IMG/VR virus record: IMGVR_UViG_3300024518_002719
Coordinates: 1 to 28,569 of that record
Strand: one strand, 5' to 3'
Origin: a virus
Length of the DNA stretch: 28,569 bases
The position numbers and the translations under genes are program-made. This document shows, piece after piece, positions 6,077-12,472 of the stretch; within the stretch, counting starts at the first letter, position 1, and each line of letters begins with the position of its first letter. The notes beneath the pieces were generated by a model, which did not search any database, was not told where the DNA came from, and saw only the letters and a program-made list of their open reading frames with translations.

Positions 6077-6442
6077 ATGACGAAGACCCAGTTCCAGAGC
6101 GACACGATCACCGTCGGCGAACTCCTCGGCGCCCTTCAAGAGTTCCCGAAAGATCTCCCCGTCCGGATCACTTGGAAGGGGATCGGCCACGCGATCGACC
6201 GCGATCACGTCTATCTCGTGACCCGGACGACCGTCCCCTGTGTCCTCCTGGACGGCGACGAGTGTACCTGGAAGCGCTACTTCCAGGACGGCGCCTACCC
6301 GAACCCTCGAGCGCCCGGGAAGCGGGAACGCTCGGCCGCTGAGATGGCCGCCGAGCCGGTCCCCGAGACCGAGAAGCCGCGCGAGTTCCCGGCGGCGGGG
6401 TCGGACGACTACACGGTCGGCGACCTGATGAGGGACCTATGA
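6077..6442 (+). CDS. Hypothetical phage protein with VGELL/VGDLM motifs (121 aa)
   Basis: The N-terminal segment TITVGELLGALQEFPKDLPV matches a short motif common in small phage proteins of unknown role, in which VxELLxxLxxFPxDxPV precedes a beta strand. Strands with Trp and Tyr follow (RITWKGIGHAIDRDHVYLV). A shorter related motif, YTVGDLMRDL, closes the protein. It has its own promoter-like upstream region and starts with GAGG about 10 bp before the ATG. The stop overlaps the next ATG (4 bp). Function unknown. Confidence 0.65.
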   Translation: MTKTQFQSDTITVGELLGALQEFPKDLPVRITWKGIGHAIDRDHVYLVTRTTVPCVLLDGDECTWKRYFQDGAYPNPRAPGKRERSAAEMAAEPVPETEKPREFPAAGSDDYTVGDLMRDL

Positions 6443-6804
6443 CCGCTCACCCGTCCTCCAGCTTGGTCCACGAGCCCAAGATGCCCGTCATCCTGCTCGC
6501 GTGGCGCCGGCCGTCGGAGAACTTCGGGCGCTGGCACATCCTCCGCCCGATCGACAGGCCGATCGAGGAGCCGCAAGGCGTCCTCTTCTATTGTGGGCAC
6601 AAGACGCCAGACCCGAATGGCCGGACCCTCGTCGGGAAGCGGTTCGGATCGGCTACGGATCCCGTCCCCGACGATCTCGACCTTTGCCGGGCGTGCTCGA
6701 GGGGCTTCCGGGGCGAGACAAACATCATGCGAGAGCCCGGACAGGCGCCCGATCCGGCGGTCTGGAAGATGATCTACCGGGTCGCAGCGGCGAGAGTATC
6801 GTGA
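6439..6804 (+). CDS. Hypothetical Cys/His-containing protein (121 aa)
   Basis: Starts in an ATGA overlap. The middle carries LFYCGHK and, 35 residues later, LCRACSRGF; together they could form a zinc site (C, H, CxxC). The N-terminal half has MPVILLAWRRPSENFGRWHI, which looks like a strand-turn pattern. It ends in a GTGA overlap with the next gene. No family recognised. Confidence 0.6.
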   Translation: MTAHPSSSLVHEPKMPVILLAWRRPSENFGRWHILRPIDRPIEEPQGVLFYCGHKTPDPNGRTLVGKRFGSATDPVPDDLDLCRACSRGFRGETNIMREPGQAPDPAVWKMIYRVAAARVS

Positions 6805-7352
6805 GCCTGCCCCTGGACTTTTTCGGTGGATGTGAAGCGCGGACCGTCGGGTTGTGTCGGGATGGTTTCTACGAGAAGCGCGCGGAGAGACAGGGCGTGC
6901 GGTGCCGATGTGATCAGCCAAGCGGCCACGTCGGGGCCCATGTGTGCGGGTGGTGCAAAGTGCCGTGGCGGCGTGAGGCACGGGCCGCGGTCGATCCCGG
7001 TCCACCAAACCCCGAGATGGACATCCGGGACGACATCATCGAGGACCTCGCGATGCGACGCTCGGACTATCTGCGTCGGATCCGGCGAGCAATGGTCGAG
7101 CTCTACGAGAAGCGCGCGACGCGGATGGCGGTCGCCTACGTGACGGCCGACGATGCCCGGAGGGCGTTCGAGTCCTGGAATCCGCCCGAGCCTGAGAAGC
7201 TGAGCCGGAACTTCCTCGGCGCCGTCTTCAAGACGAGCGACTGGGAGCCGATCGGACAATATCATTCACGGACTGAGGGCTCGCACGCGAACCGCCTGGT
7301 CCGCTGGCGACTCTGGGCTCAGGCCGGAATCGGTGGAAGGGGGCACGGATGA
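6801..7352 (+). CDS. Protein with Cys/His cluster and C-terminal helical domain (183 aa)
   Basis: GTG 6801 overlaps the upstream stop; the longer open frame upstream lies over the previous gene. Residues 10-60 hold a C/H cluster: GGCEARTVGLC, then GVRCRCDQPSGHVGAHVCGW and CKVPW. The CxxPxGHxGxH element is common in small actinophage-type proteins and probably binds zinc. The C-terminal half (VTADDARRAFE, LSRNFLGAVFKTSDWEPIG, SHANRLVRWRL) reads like a winged-helix domain, suggesting DNA binding. This two-part reading is inference. Confidence 0.6.
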   Translation: MSLPLDFFGGCEARTVGLCRDGFYEKRAERQGVRCRCDQPSGHVGAHVCGWCKVPWRREARAAVDPGPPNPEMDIRDDIIEDLAMRRSDYLRRIRRAMVELYEKRATRMAVAYVTADDARRAFESWNPPEPEKLSRNFLGAVFKTSDWEPIGQYHSRTEGSHANRLVRWRLWAQAGIGGRGHG

Positions 7353-7681
7353 AGTGCAGAGAGTGCAGCGCGACCGCGATCGCGAAGGAGATGGAGGCAC
7401 ACTTCGAGGGCTGCTCGCAGATGGGCGACGGCATGTTCTCGAGGCCGGCGAGTGACCGCAACGCGGCGCGCGTCTGGTTCCGGCCGGCGCCGGCGACCGT
7501 CAAGGACCTCCGGACGGAGCTCCGGGTGATGGCGGCCGGGTTGAAGCAGGTCGCGCAGCGAGTACAGCTCTTCGAGATCCACCTCCAACGGCTCGACCTT
7601 CCGGACGATGCGCCACTCGTCGGAGCGTTCGAGCCCTCATCGAAGACGCGGCCGCTTGCCGCGGAAGGAAGGAAGCAATGA
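7349..7681 (+). CDS. Hypothetical protein with N-terminal Cys motif and coiled-coil-like helix (110 aa)
   Basis: Starts in an ATGA overlap. MKCRECSATAIAKEMEAHFE followed by GC gives a CxxC...HxxxxC pattern, compatible with a single zinc finger. Residues 48-82 (ATVKDLRTELRVMAAGLKQV and following) show heptad-like spacing and may form a coiled coil. The C-terminus is short and basic. A DNA- or protein-binding dimer is a reasonable but untested idea. Confidence 0.6.
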   Translation: MKCRECSATAIAKEMEAHFEGCSQMGDGMFSRPASDRNAARVWFRPAPATVKDLRTELRVMAAGLKQVAQRVQLFEIHLQRLDLPDDAPLVGAFEPSSKTRPLAAEGRKQ

Positions 7682-8112
7682 GCGAGGACGCGCACACCAG
7701 CGGGAAGATCGTGCCCGACCCGAAGATTCACCGCATCGAGCCGGGAGAGGTCCCACTCCGGCGACCGAGCCGGACGAGCGTCGGGGCGAGTGCCTCCGTG
7801 CGACCCGGGCCGACGGATACCGTCGCGCGGGAGATCATCCGGGAGCTCTGCGGACTCCGGCGGGCCATCGAGAAGCGGGAGGCGTTCAACGACGCGCAGC
7901 GCGTCGGAGCGCTCTGGGGTGCCTTCCTCGAGTGGGTGCGCCGAGGGGAGCGCCGAAGGGGAGCGCCGAGGGGAGCGGCGGGAGATCCGTGTCTCAAGCT
8001 CTGGTCGGATGGGACGGGCGCCGTGACGGAGCAGACGATGCACCGTCGGCCGGAGAGCGTGGTCGAGTTCAAAACCGTGGAAGAGGGGGAACGATGGTTG
8101 AACGCAAACTGA
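7678..8112 (+). CDS. Hypothetical protein (144 aa) with internal 12-13-bp repeats
   Basis: Starts in an ATGA overlap. A basic, Pro-rich N-terminus (HRIEPGEVPLRRPSRTS) is followed by a helical segment (TVAREIIRELCGLRRAIEKR), then an Arg/Gly-rich stretch encoded by near-identical CGCCGAGGGGAG units at about 7940-7980, and an acidic end. The unit length alternates between 12 and 13 bp, so slippage there would shift the frame. The 3' end overlaps the lipoprotein-like gene by 19 bp. Function unknown. Confidence 0.55.
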   Translation: MSEDAHTSGKIVPDPKIHRIEPGEVPLRRPSRTSVGASASVRPGPTDTVAREIIRELCGLRRAIEKREAFNDAQRVGALWGAFLEWVRRGERRRGAPRGAAGDPCLKLWSDGTGAVTEQTMHRRPESVVEFKTVEEGERWLNAN

Positions 8113-8447
8113 GATGGTTGACGCCGATCCTCGTGATCACCGGAGCGCTCCTGCTCGCGGTCCTCCTGGGGACGGCGTGCGCCCCGACGGAGCCCGAGTT
8201 CGACCGGATCGTCGGCGAGGGCTGCGGGGAGGCGCCGCGAGTCGCCGCCCGGGCTGAGGGGAACGGTTGGCGCGTGATTCTCCGGGAGACGATCCGGACC
8301 GAGCGGGTCGTCACCGACCAGACGGGGGTACTCCGTGAGCAAACCGTCATTCACTGCTCGGTCGTGACCTGCAACATCGTGAACGCCAGCGACTTAACTG
8401 AGGCCCAGGCCGTTGATCGGTGCGAGCGATCGAGGGCCCGCCGATGA
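8094..8447 (+). CDS. Putative lipoprotein or membrane-anchored protein (117 aa)
   Basis: ATG 8094 has GAGGGGGA just upstream. The N-terminus is a signal: basic MVERKLRW, a hydrophobic core PILVITGALLLAVLLG, then TACAPTEPEF. Cys29 follows LLGTA, which is close to a lipobox but has Gly instead of Leu at -3. The exported part is about 88 residues with further cysteines in HCSVVTC and RCERS. Phage lipoproteins of this size include outer spanins and superinfection-exclusion proteins; neither can be assigned here. An uncleaved membrane anchor is also possible. Confidence 0.6.
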   Translation: MVERKLRWLTPILVITGALLLAVLLGTACAPTEPEFDRIVGEGCGEAPRVAARAEGNGWRVILRETIRTERVVTDQTGVLREQTVIHCSVVTCNIVNASDLTEAQAVDRCERSRARR

Positions 8448-8620
8448 CGGGCGCCTTGAAGCTGATCAGGGCGCTCGAGGAGACGGGAGCCGCCGAGGTC
8501 GACTGGATCTACGAGGGCGAAGAGCACCTCGCCAATATGGGGCGCGTGGGCGATCGAGCGCCGGCCGTGGAGGGACGGACTCACTCGCTCCCGGGTGATC
8601 GTCTTCCAGGACTCACTTGA
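8444..8620 (+). CDS. Hypothetical protein, possibly the 5' part of a frame-disrupted gene
   Basis: Starts in an ATGA overlap and begins TGALKLIRALEETGAAEVDW, a plausible helical start. The second half (GDRAPAVEGRTHSLPGDRLP) looks out of frame, and the stop lies 26 bp inside the next open frame, whereas other neighbours overlap by only 1-4 bp in most cases. In the +1 frame the same DNA reads WAIERRPWRDGLTRSRVIVF and continues directly into the next protein. A one-base insertion or an error may separate what was one gene. Confidence 0.4.
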   Translation: MTGALKLIRALEETGAAEVDWIYEGEEHLANMGRVGDRAPAVEGRTHSLPGDRLPGLT

Positions 8621-8867
8621 GATCACGTCGGACGGCCTCGATGTCTACAGGTCGTTCGCCGACATCTGCGACTTTTACTGGGATCGGGACTGTGTCATCG
8701 TGGAGCTCTCGCTGGGCGCCGGCCTTCAGGTCCTCGACGATGACGCGCTGGTCGGCGGGTTCTGGACTGGCTTCTTGGCCTCCAGGGTGCGACCGAGGCC
8801 CAGACGGCCAAGGTCAAGCGGGAGCTCGGGATTCCGTGACGAACGGACGGCCGCCGGAACCTCCTAA
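8595..8867 (+). CDS. Hypothetical protein, probably frame-disrupted at its 3' end
   Basis: From GTG 8595 the protein reads sensibly to residue 60 (IVFQDSLEITSDGLDVYRSF, FYWDRDCVIVELSLGAGLQ, GGFWTGFL) and then becomes Arg/Ser-rich, as is typical of wrong-frame high-GC DNA. In the -1 frame from about 8777 it reads GLQGATEAQTAKVKRELGIP with a stop at 8837-8839. That stop forms a GTGA overlap with the membrane peptide gene, so the native end is probably 8839. Either a base is missing near 8775 or there is an unrecognised frameshift; no canonical slippery site is seen. Confidence 0.45.
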   Translation: MIVFQDSLEITSDGLDVYRSFADICDFYWDRDCVIVELSLGAGLQVLDDDALVGGFWTGFLASRVRPRPRRPRSSGSSGFRDERTAAGTS

Positions 8868-8967
8868 GGACAAGGGAGCCGCGAGGCGGCTCGGGTACTG
8901 CCTGATCGTCGCCCTCCTCCTCGTGGCGGTGGCGATCGGGTTCTGGGTCGGTCGTTGGACGGGATGA
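8836..8967 (+). CDS. Small single-pass membrane peptide (43 aa)
   Basis: GTG 8836 lies in a GTGA overlap with the -1-frame stop of the previous gene. The peptide has a charged N-terminus (PPEPPKDKGAARR) and one clear transmembrane helix (CLIVALLLVAVAIGFWVG) ending in RWTG, so the N-terminus is likely cytoplasmic. It could be a small holin-like or host-membrane-acting peptide, but a single helix is not diagnostic and no lysin gene is present. It ends in an ATGA overlap. Confidence 0.55.
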   Translation: MTNGRPPEPPKDKGAARRLGYCLIVALLLVAVAIGFWVGRWTG

Positions 8968-9252
8968 TCACGGTCCGGATGAGACGAGACCACAACCTCC
9001 GAGCCGGCGAGATCCGCCGGTTCGGGGGCGTCCCGAAGTACGTCGTCAAGATCGCCGGTCACGATGGCCGGATGATCGTTCTCCGGGCTGGCAGGCGGCC
9101 AAGGCGCGGATCAAGAAGCGCGACCGGCCGGAGCACGAGTACAGTCGGGTCCTCGAGCAGCTCCTCAAGCGGGACGAGTATCCGCCGGGCTGGCCGTTCG
9201 ACGGCTCGCACCCGTTCCGGCGATGAGGTGCGCGGTGGCGATCGGGTTCTGG
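8926..9252 (+). repeat. 21-bp direct repeat in two membrane peptide genes
   Basis: The segment beginning GCGGTGGCGATCGGG at 8926-8946 recurs at 9232-9252, encoding VAIGFW in both. It suggests a local duplication across the intervening gene. Confidence 0.6.
8964..9226 (+). CDS. Hypothetical protein, apparent -1 frame change inside
   Basis: From ATG 8964 the frame gives RAGEIRRFGGVPKYVVKIAG and GRMIVLRAG up to about 9086, then collapses into Ser/Arg runs while staying open to 9536. In the -1 frame from 9086 the DNA reads GWQAAKARIKKRDRPEHEYS and VLEQLLKRDEYPPGWPFDGS, stopping at 9224-9226 in an ATGA overlap with the next peptide. The gene is therefore best seen as 8964-9226 with a one-base loss or a frameshift near 9080-9090. 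The start (RDHNLRAGEIRRF) is preceded by the usual overlap. Function unknown. Confidence 0.45.
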
Positions 9253-9273
9253 CTGGGGACCGTCGTGTCGTGA
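9223..9273 (+). CDS. Possible 16-residue hydrophobic peptide
   Basis: MRCAVAIGFWLGTVVS lies between an ATGA overlap at 9223 and a GTGA overlap at 9270, which fits the gene spacing here. Its VAIGFW core and 21 bp of its DNA (9232-9252) repeat the membrane peptide at 8926-8946. It is probably a truncated duplicate of that peptide; translation is uncertain. Confidence 0.35.
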   Translation: MRCAVAIGFWLGTVVS

Positions 9274-9536
9274 CACCCGAGGAAGCGGCCGAGCGGCGCA
9301 TCCTGAAACGGGTCGAGAGCGGTGACCTCCGGCCGGTGTCGTTCGACGAGCTGCGGGCTCGGTTCGCGCCCGGCCCTTCTCGGGCTGGGCGTATCCTCCT
9401 CGAAGAAGATCTTCTCGCGAAGCTCGAAGACGACCACCGACGGAACGCCGCCGCCGCCGTCGTGATCCTCGAGGAGCTCGAAGAAGACCGGCTCGATCGG
9501 GCGGAGGCGTGCGGACTCGTCGACGTGGATCGCTAG
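9270..9536 (+). CDS. Hypothetical acidic helical protein (88 aa)
   Basis: GTG 9270 overlaps the stop of the mini-peptide (GTGA). The product begins TPEEAAERRILKRVESGDLR and is rich in Glu, Leu and Arg, with long helices (ILLEEDLLAKLEDDHRRNAA, VVILEELEEDRLDRAEA). The frame continues upstream into the previous gene, but that part is low-complexity Ser/Arg and unlikely to be coding. No known family recognised. Confidence 0.55.
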   Translation: MTPEEAAERRILKRVESGDLRPVSFDELRARFAPGPSRAGRILLEEDLLAKLEDDHRRNAAAAVVILEELEEDRLDRAEACGLVDVDR

Positions 9537-9550
9537 CCGAGGCTGGCGAC

Positions 9551-9877
9551 GTGCCGATCCATCCTGATGACCGCGATCGCTATCCAGACGATTGGCCGGA
9601 GATCTCGGATCGGATCCGATTCGGCCGGGCCGGCGGGCGGTGTGAGTGTGAGGGCGAATGTGGGCTCGGCCACGTTGGCCGGTGTCCGTGGCAGTTCGGA
9701 CAACTCAAGCGCGGGCGCCGGATCGTCTTGACGACGGCCCATCTCGACCACACCCCGGAACACTGCGACGACGAGAACCTTCGGGCGATGTGCCAGGGGT
9801 GCCACCTCCACTACGACCGGGCACATCACCAAGAGAGCCGGAAGCGCCGTCTCGGGATTCTCGACCTCTTTCCCTAG
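9551..9877 (+). CDS. HNH endonuclease
   Basis: GTG 9551 is preferred over GTG 9509 because it has GAGG upstream and begins at the conserved PIHPDDRDRYPDDWPEIS segment. Cysteines at 31, 33, 37 and 45 lie in RCECEGECG and RCPW. The catalytic core is AHLDHTPEHCDDENLRAMC at 63-81, followed by CQGCHLHYDRAHH. Together these make a beta-beta-alpha-metal HNH nuclease with a zinc site. At 108 residues it is typical of stand-alone phage HNH proteins, which nick or cut DNA near packaging genes or act as homing enzymes. It sits just before the head genes, where such enzymes often cooperate with terminase, although terminase is not in this window. Confidence 0.85.
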   Translation: MPIHPDDRDRYPDDWPEISDRIRFGRAGGRCECEGECGLGHVGRCPWQFGQLKRGRRIVLTTAHLDHTPEHCDDENLRAMCQGCHLHYDRAHHQESRKRRLGILDLFP

Positions 9878-9888
9878 CCGCTGAGTAG

Positions 9889-9900
9889 TATCTTGGGCCC
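9889..9900 (+). promoter_or_regulatory. -10-like box for a possible leaderless start of the MuF gene
   Basis: TATCTT at 9889-9894 followed by GGGCCC lies directly before ATG 9901. It resembles TAGATTGGGC (2153) and CATATTGGGC (3503). No Shine-Dalgarno sequence is seen, and a -10 box six bases from the ATG would give a leaderless transcript. No good -35 box is visible. Confidence 0.4.
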
Positions 9901-11916
9901 ATGCCGGACCCGAGCCTCACCCCATACCTCGAAGCACAACTCGCTGGCCGCCGCCTCCTTGGTGGTGTCTCGACGGACACGGCCCGGACGATCGCGCGGT
10001 CGATCGACGAGTTCGCCCTCGAGCTCTCGAACGGGCTCCGGGCTGGTTCCTTCCGGAACGCCGCCGCCGTGCGGATCTCGCACGATCTCCTCCGGGACGT
10101 CGCCGCCGACCTCAAGGTGAAGCTCGAGCGTGCGATCGCGAGCGGCCGGAACTTGACGTTCGCGCAGATCGAGTCGCTCATGGACAACGCCGCGAAGGAG
10201 GCGGTCCGGGCCGGCGCTAGTCTCGGGGTCGAGGCGGCGGCGTTCGGCGCCGTGCGGATCCCGGCGGTCTCGATGCTCGGGGCCTACGAGTCCCTCGGGG
10301 CGCCGGCGACCTGGGCGACGCTCCTCGGTGGGCACGTCGACGACGCCGGGCGCGTGATCCGCCGGGCGCTGGTGGCTGGCAACAGTCCGACCCAGGTCTC
10401 GAGAGCGCTCCGGGAGTTCGTCCGCGGATCAGAAGGGATCCCGCTCGATCAGGTCCGGGACCTCCGGAAGCTCAAGGCCGAGTTCCGGGACGCGGCGAAG
10501 GTGATGCGGCGGAACGCCGACCGGATCGCGTTCACCGAGCTCGGGAACGCTCGAGCCGAGGCCGAGGTCCAGCACTTCCGGAAGGACCCGCTCGTGAAGG
10601 CCGTCCGCTGGACCCTCTCGCCGAACCGCGGCGTCCAGGACCGCCCGGACGAGTGCGACCTCCTGGCCGGCGCGAATTACTACGGGCTCGGCCGGGGGAT
10701 TTACCCGGTGAACAAGGTCCCCAGGCCGCCGCACCCCTACGACCGATGTGAACGGCTCCCGGTCCTCCGGTCCTCGAGGGACAAGAGCAAGAAGCCGGAC
10801 CCGGACCGGATCCTCCTCGGGCCCGAGGCCGACGTGCCGGGGTTCTCGAGGCTGACCGCGGCAGAAGGGAAGCGGGCCCGGGCGCGCGCGTTCGAGGCCG
10901 TCCGGTTCGGGGAGCTCGGCGCCTCGAGGGCGAAACGGAAGGCCGTCCGGACGACGAAGAAGGCCGCCGGCACCCGCCGGCCAGGGCCGCCCGTGTCCAC
11001 CGTGCGGACCGCCGCCCAGACGCCAGACGAGGCGATCGCGCGGCTCGACGCGATCGAGGCGCGCTACGGCCCGACCCAGGCGAAGCTCAAGCAGCTCGAC
11101 GTCGACATCCAGGCGCAGATCTCGGCCGTGAACGACAAGGCCGGGGAACTCAGTTTCAAACTCTTACAGGAGGTCTCAGACATCGACGAGCGGTTGATTG
11201 CGCGCCAGAAGGAGATCGTCCCGCTCGAGAACTTGCGTGACACTCTCTACCGGCGATCGAGCACCGTCTCGAAGCGGCACGGGCGAATCCTGCGGGCCAA
11301 GCGCCGCGCGCAGCGCCGCGCGATCGAGCTCGACGTCGACGATCGGATCGAGTGGGGCGGGTTCGTGCAGCCGAAGCACAAGCGCCGGAAGATCTGGGCC
11401 GCGGGCGTCGAGCGGATGCAGGGTCTCGTCCCGAAGCGCTGGAAGCTCCACGGCGGCCAGTTCAAGGGCCGGACCACGGTCGCCTCTGACTTCGGCGTCC
11501 AGTCGACCGGGAAGTTCCCGGGTCGGGCCAACCGCGGGCGGAGCTTCCAGTATAAGGGGCAGGTGTTTATGGACTCGACCAGCGGCGAGTCGATCGTCGT
11601 CCACGAGTTCGGACACGCCCTCGAGCACTTCAACGACGACCTCGCGCAGGCCGCCCGGGACTTCCTCGCCAGGCGCACCGCCGGCGAGCAGGCAAAGCGC
11701 CTGAAGAACCTCTTCCCGAACTCCGGGTATGGGTTCAATGAGGTCGCGAAGCCCGACGCCTTCCCGAGCCCGTATGTCGGGAAGATCTACTCGGGCGGTG
11801 CGACGGAGGTCACGTCGATGGGGCTCCAGTACATGGCCGAGGACCCCTGGAAGTTCGCGCAGGTCGACCGCGACTACTTCGACTTCATCTTCAACGTGAT
11901 GAGGGGGCAGTTATGA
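9901..11916 (+). CDS. MuF-like minor head protein with C-terminal zincin metallopeptidase domain
   Basis: The 671-residue protein has an N-terminal helical region and a MuF-type head morphogenesis domain to about residue 290, with RNADRIAFTELGNARAEAEV, then D-x-C-L in DRPDECDLLAGANYYG and PPHPYDRCE, equivalent to the family's Cys/His-rich end. MuF proteins bind the portal and enter the capsid with the DNA. A basic Lys/Arg linker (310-370) and a coiled-coil segment (about 375-480) follow. The C-terminal 150 residues are a zincin: H568-E-F-G-H572 in VVHEFGHALEHFN, with E636 in GGATEVTSMG as the probable third ligand. Such a fusion suggests a protease delivered or matured with the virion. The protein substrate is unknown. 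Confidence 0.8.
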   Translation: MPDPSLTPYLEAQLAGRRLLGGVSTDTARTIARSIDEFALELSNGLRAGSFRNAAAVRISHDLLRDVAADLKVKLERAIASGRNLTFAQIESLMDNAAKEAVRAGASLGVEAAAFGAVRIPAVSMLGAYESLGAPATWATLLGGHVDDAGRVIRRALVAGNSPTQVSRALREFVRGSEGIPLDQVRDLRKLKAEFRDAAKVMRRNADRIAFTELGNARAEAEVQHFRKDPLVKAVRWTLSPNRGVQDRPDECDLLAGANYYGLGRGIYPVNKVPRPPHPYDRCERLPVLRSSRDKSKKPDPDRILLGPEADVPGFSRLTAAEGKRARARAFEAVRFGELGASRAKRKAVRTTKKAAGTRRPGPPVSTVRTAAQTPDEAIARLDAIEARYGPTQAKLKQLDVDIQAQISAVNDKAGELSFKLLQEVSDIDERLIARQKEIVPLENLRDTLYRRSSTVSKRHGRILRAKRRAQRRAIELDVDDRIEWGGFVQPKHKRRKIWAAGVERMQGLVPKRWKLHGGQFKGRTTVASDFGVQSTGKFPGRANRGRSFQYKGQVFMDSTSGESIVVHEFGHALEHFNDDLAQAARDFLARRTAGEQAKRLKNLFPNSGYGFNEVAKPDAFPSPYVGKIYSGGATEVTSMGLQYMAEDPWKFAQVDRDYFDFIFNVMRGQL

Positions 11917-12179
11917 TCCGGATCGAGATCCTGGGCGCCGAGGCCCAGCTCAGCGACGAGGCCGTCTGGACGGTATCCGAGACCGAGCTCTCGGGCCGGA
12001 GCGAACTCGAGCGCCTCCTGAACCGGGAGTTCGGGCTCGAGTGGGAGCCGGAGCCCTTGAGCTATGTCCCGGATCCGCTGAACGCGCGGGCGCGCGCGGC
12101 CGTGGCGCGGTTCGGGGGCCGGGTCCTTGAGCTCGATCCGGCGGAGGAGGGGCCCTTCGATGACGGCGTGACTCCGTGA
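11913..12179 (+). CDS. Hypothetical small protein (88 aa)
   Basis: Starts in an ATGA overlap with the MuF gene, so the two are coupled. It begins MIRIEILGAEAQLSDEAVWT and ends in an acidic tail (LDPAEEGPFDDGVTP). Mixed strand and helix by eye, with no motif recognised. It lies between the minor head protein and the scaffold, so a head-assembly accessory role is possible. It ends in a GTGA overlap. Confidence 0.6.
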   Translation: MIRIEILGAEAQLSDEAVWTVSETELSGRSELERLLNREFGLEWEPEPLSYVPDPLNARARAAVARFGGRVLELDPAEEGPFDDGVTP

Positions 12180-12361
12180 CGCTCGTCTACCTCGAGCCTG
12201 GGGAACGGTGCCTTTGGTGCGGGACGACTCGGCTCCGCCTGGGCGCCCTCGAGGTCTCTTCGGAGGCCGGCCTCCGCGTGAAGGTACGGCACCGCTCGCT
12301 CTGTGCGTGCGGCTCGATGTTGCGCGAGTTCTCCGACATTACTATTCTTGACCCAACGTAA
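12176..12361 (+). CDS. Small zinc-ribbon-like protein (61 aa)
   Basis: GTG 12176 overlaps the previous stop. Two Cys pairs, CLWCGT near residue 12 and LCACGS near 43, are about 30 residues apart, the spacing of a zinc ribbon. Strands between them are basic (LRVKVRHRSL). It is one of several tiny Cys-rich proteins in this window and the only one inside the head module. Function unknown. The gap 12362-12472 behind it holds a short hairpin and the scaffold ribosome site. Confidence 0.6.
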   Translation: MTLVYLEPGERCLWCGTTRLRLGALEVSSEAGLRVKVRHRSLCACGSMLREFSDITILDPT

Positions 12362-12472
12362 GAGGGGCTTCGTTAGCCTCCGCCGCCGGTGGCGACCTCA
12401 ACCGGATCGGCTCACCGATCGCCGTCAAGATCGGGCTCGGGCTCACTCCCCGTTAAACCCAGGTGACAACTG

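Noticed and set aside
12406-12421. Hairpin GATCGG-CTCA-CCGATC as a terminator
   Set aside because: The stem is only six pairs with no T-run, and such short palindromes are expected by chance in this sequence.
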